Assembly: GCA_030619345.1 (NCBI GenBank)
Contig: JAUXBO010000077.1
Location: forward strand, 1 to 8,800
Direction: 5' to 3'
DNA length: 8,800 nt
From: Candidatus Zixiibacteriota bacterium
Lineage (GTDB): Bacteria > Zixibacteria > MSB-5A5 > GN15 > FEB-12
The stretch's first letter is position 1; each line of letters starts with the position of its first letter. The notes under the pieces were generated by a model, which was not told where the DNA came from, ran no database searches, and saw only the letters and a program-made list of their open reading frames with translations. The translations under genes and the position numbers were made by a program. Shown one piece after another: positions 6,276 through 8,800 of the stretch.

Positions 6276-7263
6276 AAAAAGTATAATGCAGTTGTTTTCT
6301 CGTATGAACGAGATTATTGATGCGGCGCAAACGATCCTCGTTGCCTCCCATATTGACCCGGATGGCGACGCACTCGGAACGCAATTAGCTTTTGCTGCTT
6401 ATTTGCACTCCATTGATAAACAAGTTGTCCTGGTCAGAGATGGCGAGATTCCGGACAAGTATCTTTTCCTGCCCGGTGTTGAAAATATTTCACTGACCTC
6501 ACCGGAATTTCTGGCTAATCTCAATTTTGATACTGCGGTCATTTTGGAATGCCCCGATCTGAAACGAATCGGTCGTGCAAATCAGTTGTTGGATTCATCT
6601 GTCCGCGTATTAAATATCGACCACCATCTTGATAATGCAGATTTTGGGGAAGTTAATTGGATAAACTCCGCTTCTTCTTCTGTTGGTGAGATGGTTTACG
6701 AATACTTCGCGTGGCTTGGTTATAGCATCACACCCGAAGTAGCGACAGCACTTTTTACAGCTATAATGACTGATACCGGGAGATTCAGATTTAATTCGAC
6801 TTCCGCTCGCACCTTACAGATTGCGGGTGAACTGGTGGCTGCCGGTGCCAAACCGCAGATGATTACGGACCAGATATATTTCAGTATGCAGCCGGAAGCT
6901 ATGAAGTTGGTTGGCAAAATACTCAATGAAATCGAATACCACTTTAATGGAAAATTGTGTGTTCTGACCATGACCAATGAGATGCTCAAAGCTACCGGGG
7001 CGAATAAGCATGACTCAGAAGGCATCATAGACTTTACTCTGTTCACCAAGGGAGTCGATGCCGGGTTGTTTATCAAAGAACATTCAGACTCATCTGTCAA
7101 AGCATCTTTGCGATCACGTGACGGAATCAATGTCGCCAGTATCGCTGCCCATTTTGGAGGCGGAGGACATTTCAACGCCGCCGGATGTACTATTGAACAT
7201 CCAATCGACAAAGCCAGAGATATGCTTCTCAAGCTGTTTGAGGAGGTCTTCAATGGCGTATAA
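6253..7263 (+). CDS. nrnA: DHH/DHHA1 phosphoesterase, NrnA-like (nanoRNase / pAp phosphatase)
   Basis: NrnA-type enzymes are Mn-dependent phosphoesterases that degrade 2-5 nt RNAs and dephosphorylate pAp; the substrate here is inferred from the family. The protein has 336 residues against about 310-330 in relatives. DHH domain: H33-I-D35-P-D37-G-D39 (motif I), motif II in ILECPDLKRIG with Glu at 99 where B. subtilis NrnA has Asp, N-I-D123-H-H (motif III) and T-D174-T-G-R-F (motif IV). The DHHA1 substrate-binding domain carries SLRSRDGINV (285-294) and FGGGGHFNAAG (301-311). It lies between rbfA and truB, a common place for this gene. The start is uncertain: ATG at 6253 or 6256 overlaps rbfA with only weak SD bases, while ATG at 6286 would avoid overlap but lacks an SD. 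The 3' end overlaps truB by 11 bases. Confidence 0.9.
   Translation: MMNNAISEKSIMQLFSRMNEIIDAAQTILVASHIDPDGDALGTQLAFAAYLHSIDKQVVLVRDGEIPDKYLFLPGVENISLTSPEFLANLNFDTAVILECPDLKRIGRANQLLDSSVRVLNIDHHLDNADFGEVNWINSASSSVGEMVYEYFAWLGYSITPEVATALFTAIMTDTGRFRFNSTSARTLQIAGELVAAGAKPQMITDQIYFSMQPEAMKLVGKILNEIEYHFNGKLCVLTMTNEMLKATGANKHDSEGIIDFTLFTKGVDAGLFIKEHSDSSVKASLRSRDGINVASIAAHFGGGGHFNAAGCTIEHPIDKARDMLLKLFEEVFNGV
7241..7247 (+). promoter_or_regulatory. Shine-Dalgarno site that fixes the truB start
   Basis: AGGAGGT lies five bases before the ATG at 7253 and inside the end of the nrnA-like gene. It settles the truB start, since the truB frame stays open upstream to 7058 with no comparable site. Confidence 0.85.
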
Positions 7264-8209
7264 TAGAATTTATCTAAACGGTACTCTGTTGCTCGACAAA
7301 GAACCCGGCATTACCAGTCACGATGCTGTATCACAAATTAGACGGACTGTATCCCAGCGAAGAATTGGTCACACCGGGACCCTTGATCCTCTGGCTGAAG
7401 GCCTCTTGGTTATTTGCCTTGGCAAAGCCACGAAAGTAGTTCAGTTTCTGACTAATATGGAAAAGACTTATAAGGCCGAGGTCACCCTTGGACGGACGTC
7501 ACCTACATACGATGCAGAAGGAGTAGACTTCAACCAGGCTCCGTTTGCCGCACCGGATATTTCGGTCACCGAAATCGACAGCATGCTCGACAAATTCCGC
7601 GGTGAATTCGTGCAGCGAGTACCGGTTTATTCAGCCGTACGTGTTGGAGGTCGTCGCTTGTATGAAGCGGCGCGTAATAACGAACCGGTGGAACCGCCGG
7701 AACGTACCGTGGAAATAAAGGAACTGAAAGTTACCGGCTATGACAATCCACGACTTACGCTGGAAGTAACCTGCTCCAAGGGGACGTATATTCGAAGTCT
7801 GGCCCACGACATTGGAGACGAACTGCAGTGCGGTGCTTACCTGTCACACCTGAGAAGAACTCGTGTTGGCAAGTTCTCCGTGGACGACGCCCTGACATTA
7901 TCAGAAGTCGAACAACTCCATGAGCAGGGGGAACTCGGCAAGAGGCTATTGCCGTATCATAAAGTGCTCAACTACCCGGCCGTTACTATTTCCGATGAAT
8001 TCCGTACTCATGTAATTTCGGGACGCGACCTTACCAAAGATGACATAATAAAAGTGCACAACTCCTTTGAAGATGGTCAGACCATGATGTTGCGCGACAC
8101 CTACGGCCGTGTGTTGGCCGTCGGCCAGGCAGAAATTGACTCAGCCGCACTTAAGGGGGAGATCGAAAAGGGACGTAAATTGTTTACCTACTTGAGGGTG
8201 CTGAATTGA
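7253..8209 (+). CDS. truB: tRNA pseudouridine(55) synthase TruB
   Basis: TruB converts U55 of the tRNA T-loop to pseudouridine and also acts as a tRNA folding chaperone. The protein has 318 residues (E. coli 314). Motif I LLLDKEPGITSHDAV (12-26) precedes motif II RRIGHTGTLDPLAEGLL (36-52), in which D45 is the catalytic Asp. KTYKAEV (71-77) supplies the active-site Tyr at 73. SAVRVGGRRLYEAAR (127-141) and CSKGTYIRSLAHDIG (174-188, R181) are the later conserved blocks. The region after about 240 forms a C-terminal PUA-like extension. The segment GRTSPTYDAEG (80-90) has P-T-Y-D where many TruB proteins have D-T-x-D. The start is ATG 7253, given the SD at 7241-7247; the gene overlaps the preceding stop by 11 bases, and its own stop overlaps the ribF start. 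Confidence 0.97.
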   Translation: MAYNRIYLNGTLLLDKEPGITSHDAVSQIRRTVSQRRIGHTGTLDPLAEGLLVICLGKATKVVQFLTNMEKTYKAEVTLGRTSPTYDAEGVDFNQAPFAAPDISVTEIDSMLDKFRGEFVQRVPVYSAVRVGGRRLYEAARNNEPVEPPERTVEIKELKVTGYDNPRLTLEVTCSKGTYIRSLAHDIGDELQCGAYLSHLRRTRVGKFSVDDALTLSEVEQLHEQGELGKRLLPYHKVLNYPAVTISDEFRTHVISGRDLTKDDIIKVHNSFEDGQTMMLRDTYGRVLAVGQAEIDSAALKGEIEKGRKLFTYLRVLN

Positions 8210-8800
8210 GTCTTAATTTCTACAGAGGCATTGACAGCTACCCAAAATCAAGTGACCGCACAGTGGTGGCAACGATTGGAACTTTCGACGGCATTCATGT
8301 CGGACATCAGGAAATTCTTAGATCACTTGCTTTGCATGCTGCCCAAGCCAAAGCAGTGCCGTTGTTGATCAGTTTTCATCCCCATCCAAGGATTCTTGTG
8401 ACTCCGGATGATGCACCGTTGTTACTGACGACAATTGAAGAAAAACAGAAATTTATACCGCATTTCCTCGAGGGTGACGCTTTAATTCTGGATTTTGATA
8501 AGACTCTTAAGGAAATGACGCACGAGCAGTTCGTGCGCAAGATTCTGGTTGAACGGCTCGGTGTGAGTACGCTTGTTGTTGGCTATGATCATGCTCTCGG
8601 CAAAGATCGCAAGGGAACCATTACCGAACTGTGCCGTCTTGGCGCTGAACTTGGATTTGAAGTCGAAGTGGTCGGACCGGTTATGTTTGATGGAAAACCG
8701 GTCTCATCATCGAGAATACGTCGGGCTTTAGTCGAGGGCCCATTCGAGACGGCGCTGAAACTTTTGGGACACGAATACGCTATTTTCGGAACAGTGGAGC
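8206..8800 (+). CDS. ribF: Bifunctional riboflavin kinase / FMN adenylyltransferase, 3'-truncated by the window edge
   Basis: RibF makes FMN from riboflavin and then FAD from FMN in the cytoplasm. About 198 codons are present out of an expected ~310. The N-terminal FAD synthetase (nucleotidyltransferase) domain is essentially complete: IGTFDGIHVGHQEIL (24-38) with the nucleotide-binding G-x-H-x-G-H motif, SFHPHPR (56-62), VVGYDHALGKDRKGT (124-138), and VSSSRIRRAL (166-175), which resembles the ISSSxIR motif. The window ends as the riboflavin kinase domain starts (LLGHEYAIFGTVE). I chose the TTG at 8206 because GAGG (8194-8197) lies eight bases before it, it gives the usual N-terminal length, and no in-frame ATG occurs until 8515. 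It overlaps the truB stop by four bases (TTGA), which indicates coupled translation. The truB-ribF order is widely conserved. Confidence 0.95.
   Translation, partial: MSLNFYRGIDSYPKSSDRTVVATIGTFDGIHVGHQEILRSLALHAAQAKAVPLLISFHPHPRILVTPDDAPLLLTTIEEKQKFIPHFLEGDALILDFDKTLKEMTHEQFVRKILVERLGVSTLVVGYDHALGKDRKGTITELCRLGAELGFEVEVVGPVMFDGKPVSSSRIRRALVEGPFETALKLLGHEYAIFGTVE

Noticed and set aside
7058..7252. A longer N-terminus for TruB starting at 7058
   Set aside because: It would overlap the nrnA-like gene by about 200 bases and lacks TruB similarity; ATG 7253 has an AGGAGGT site and aligns with the family N-terminus.
1..8800. A novel defence, mobile or biosynthetic system hidden in the block
   Set aside because: Every long stretch is explained by a conserved translation, RNA-metabolism or cofactor gene in expected order. 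I saw no inverted repeats of IS type, direct-repeat arrays, attachment sites or tRNA-like cloverleafs.

Overview
This window is a well-conserved bacterial housekeeping block in which every gene lies on the + strand: proS (5' end cut off) / rimP – nusA – [17-codon ORF] – infB – ylxP (DUF503) – rbfA – nrnA-like DHH phosphoesterase – truB – ribF (3' end cut off). The order matches the rimP-nusA-infB-rbfA-truB-ribF cluster found across bacteria. ProS directly upstream and DUF503 between infB and rbfA resemble Gram-positive and many environmental lineages more than E. coli.

Organism: a bacterium with balanced base composition and good Shine-Dalgarno (SD) sites, which also uses TTG starts. No gene is diagnostic. 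The TruB segment with P-T-Y-D after the GRTS motif, the acidic NusA tail, the DUF503 gene and the lack of ylxR would fit an uncultivated lineage near the FCB group (for example Zixibacteria-like). That is a weak guess from recall, not a placement.

Layout: 1-1278 holds the last three quarters of prolyl-tRNA synthetase, from class II motif 2 through the editing insertion and motif 3 to the anticodon-binding domain. The 98 bases from 1279 to 1376 hold an intrinsic terminator and a possible promoter, and form the only transcriptional boundary I can see. From 1377 to the window end the genes are tightly packed (overlaps of 4 to 23 bases, or gaps of at most 54 bases), so they very likely form one operon with translational coupling.

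Function: the operon joins 30S subunit maturation (RimP, RbfA), transcription elongation/termination (NusA), translation initiation (IF2), tRNA pseudouridylation (TruB), nanoRNA/pAp turnover (NrnA-like) and FMN/FAD synthesis (RibF). ProS supplies prolyl-tRNA from an adjacent transcription unit.

I found no mobile element, CRISPR array, tRNA, rRNA, defence system or sign of horizontal transfer. The points most worth a second look are small and regulatory. One is the short ORF that exactly tiles the nusA–infB gap together with a hairpin over the infB SD. The other is the terminator placed between a candidate promoter and rimP.
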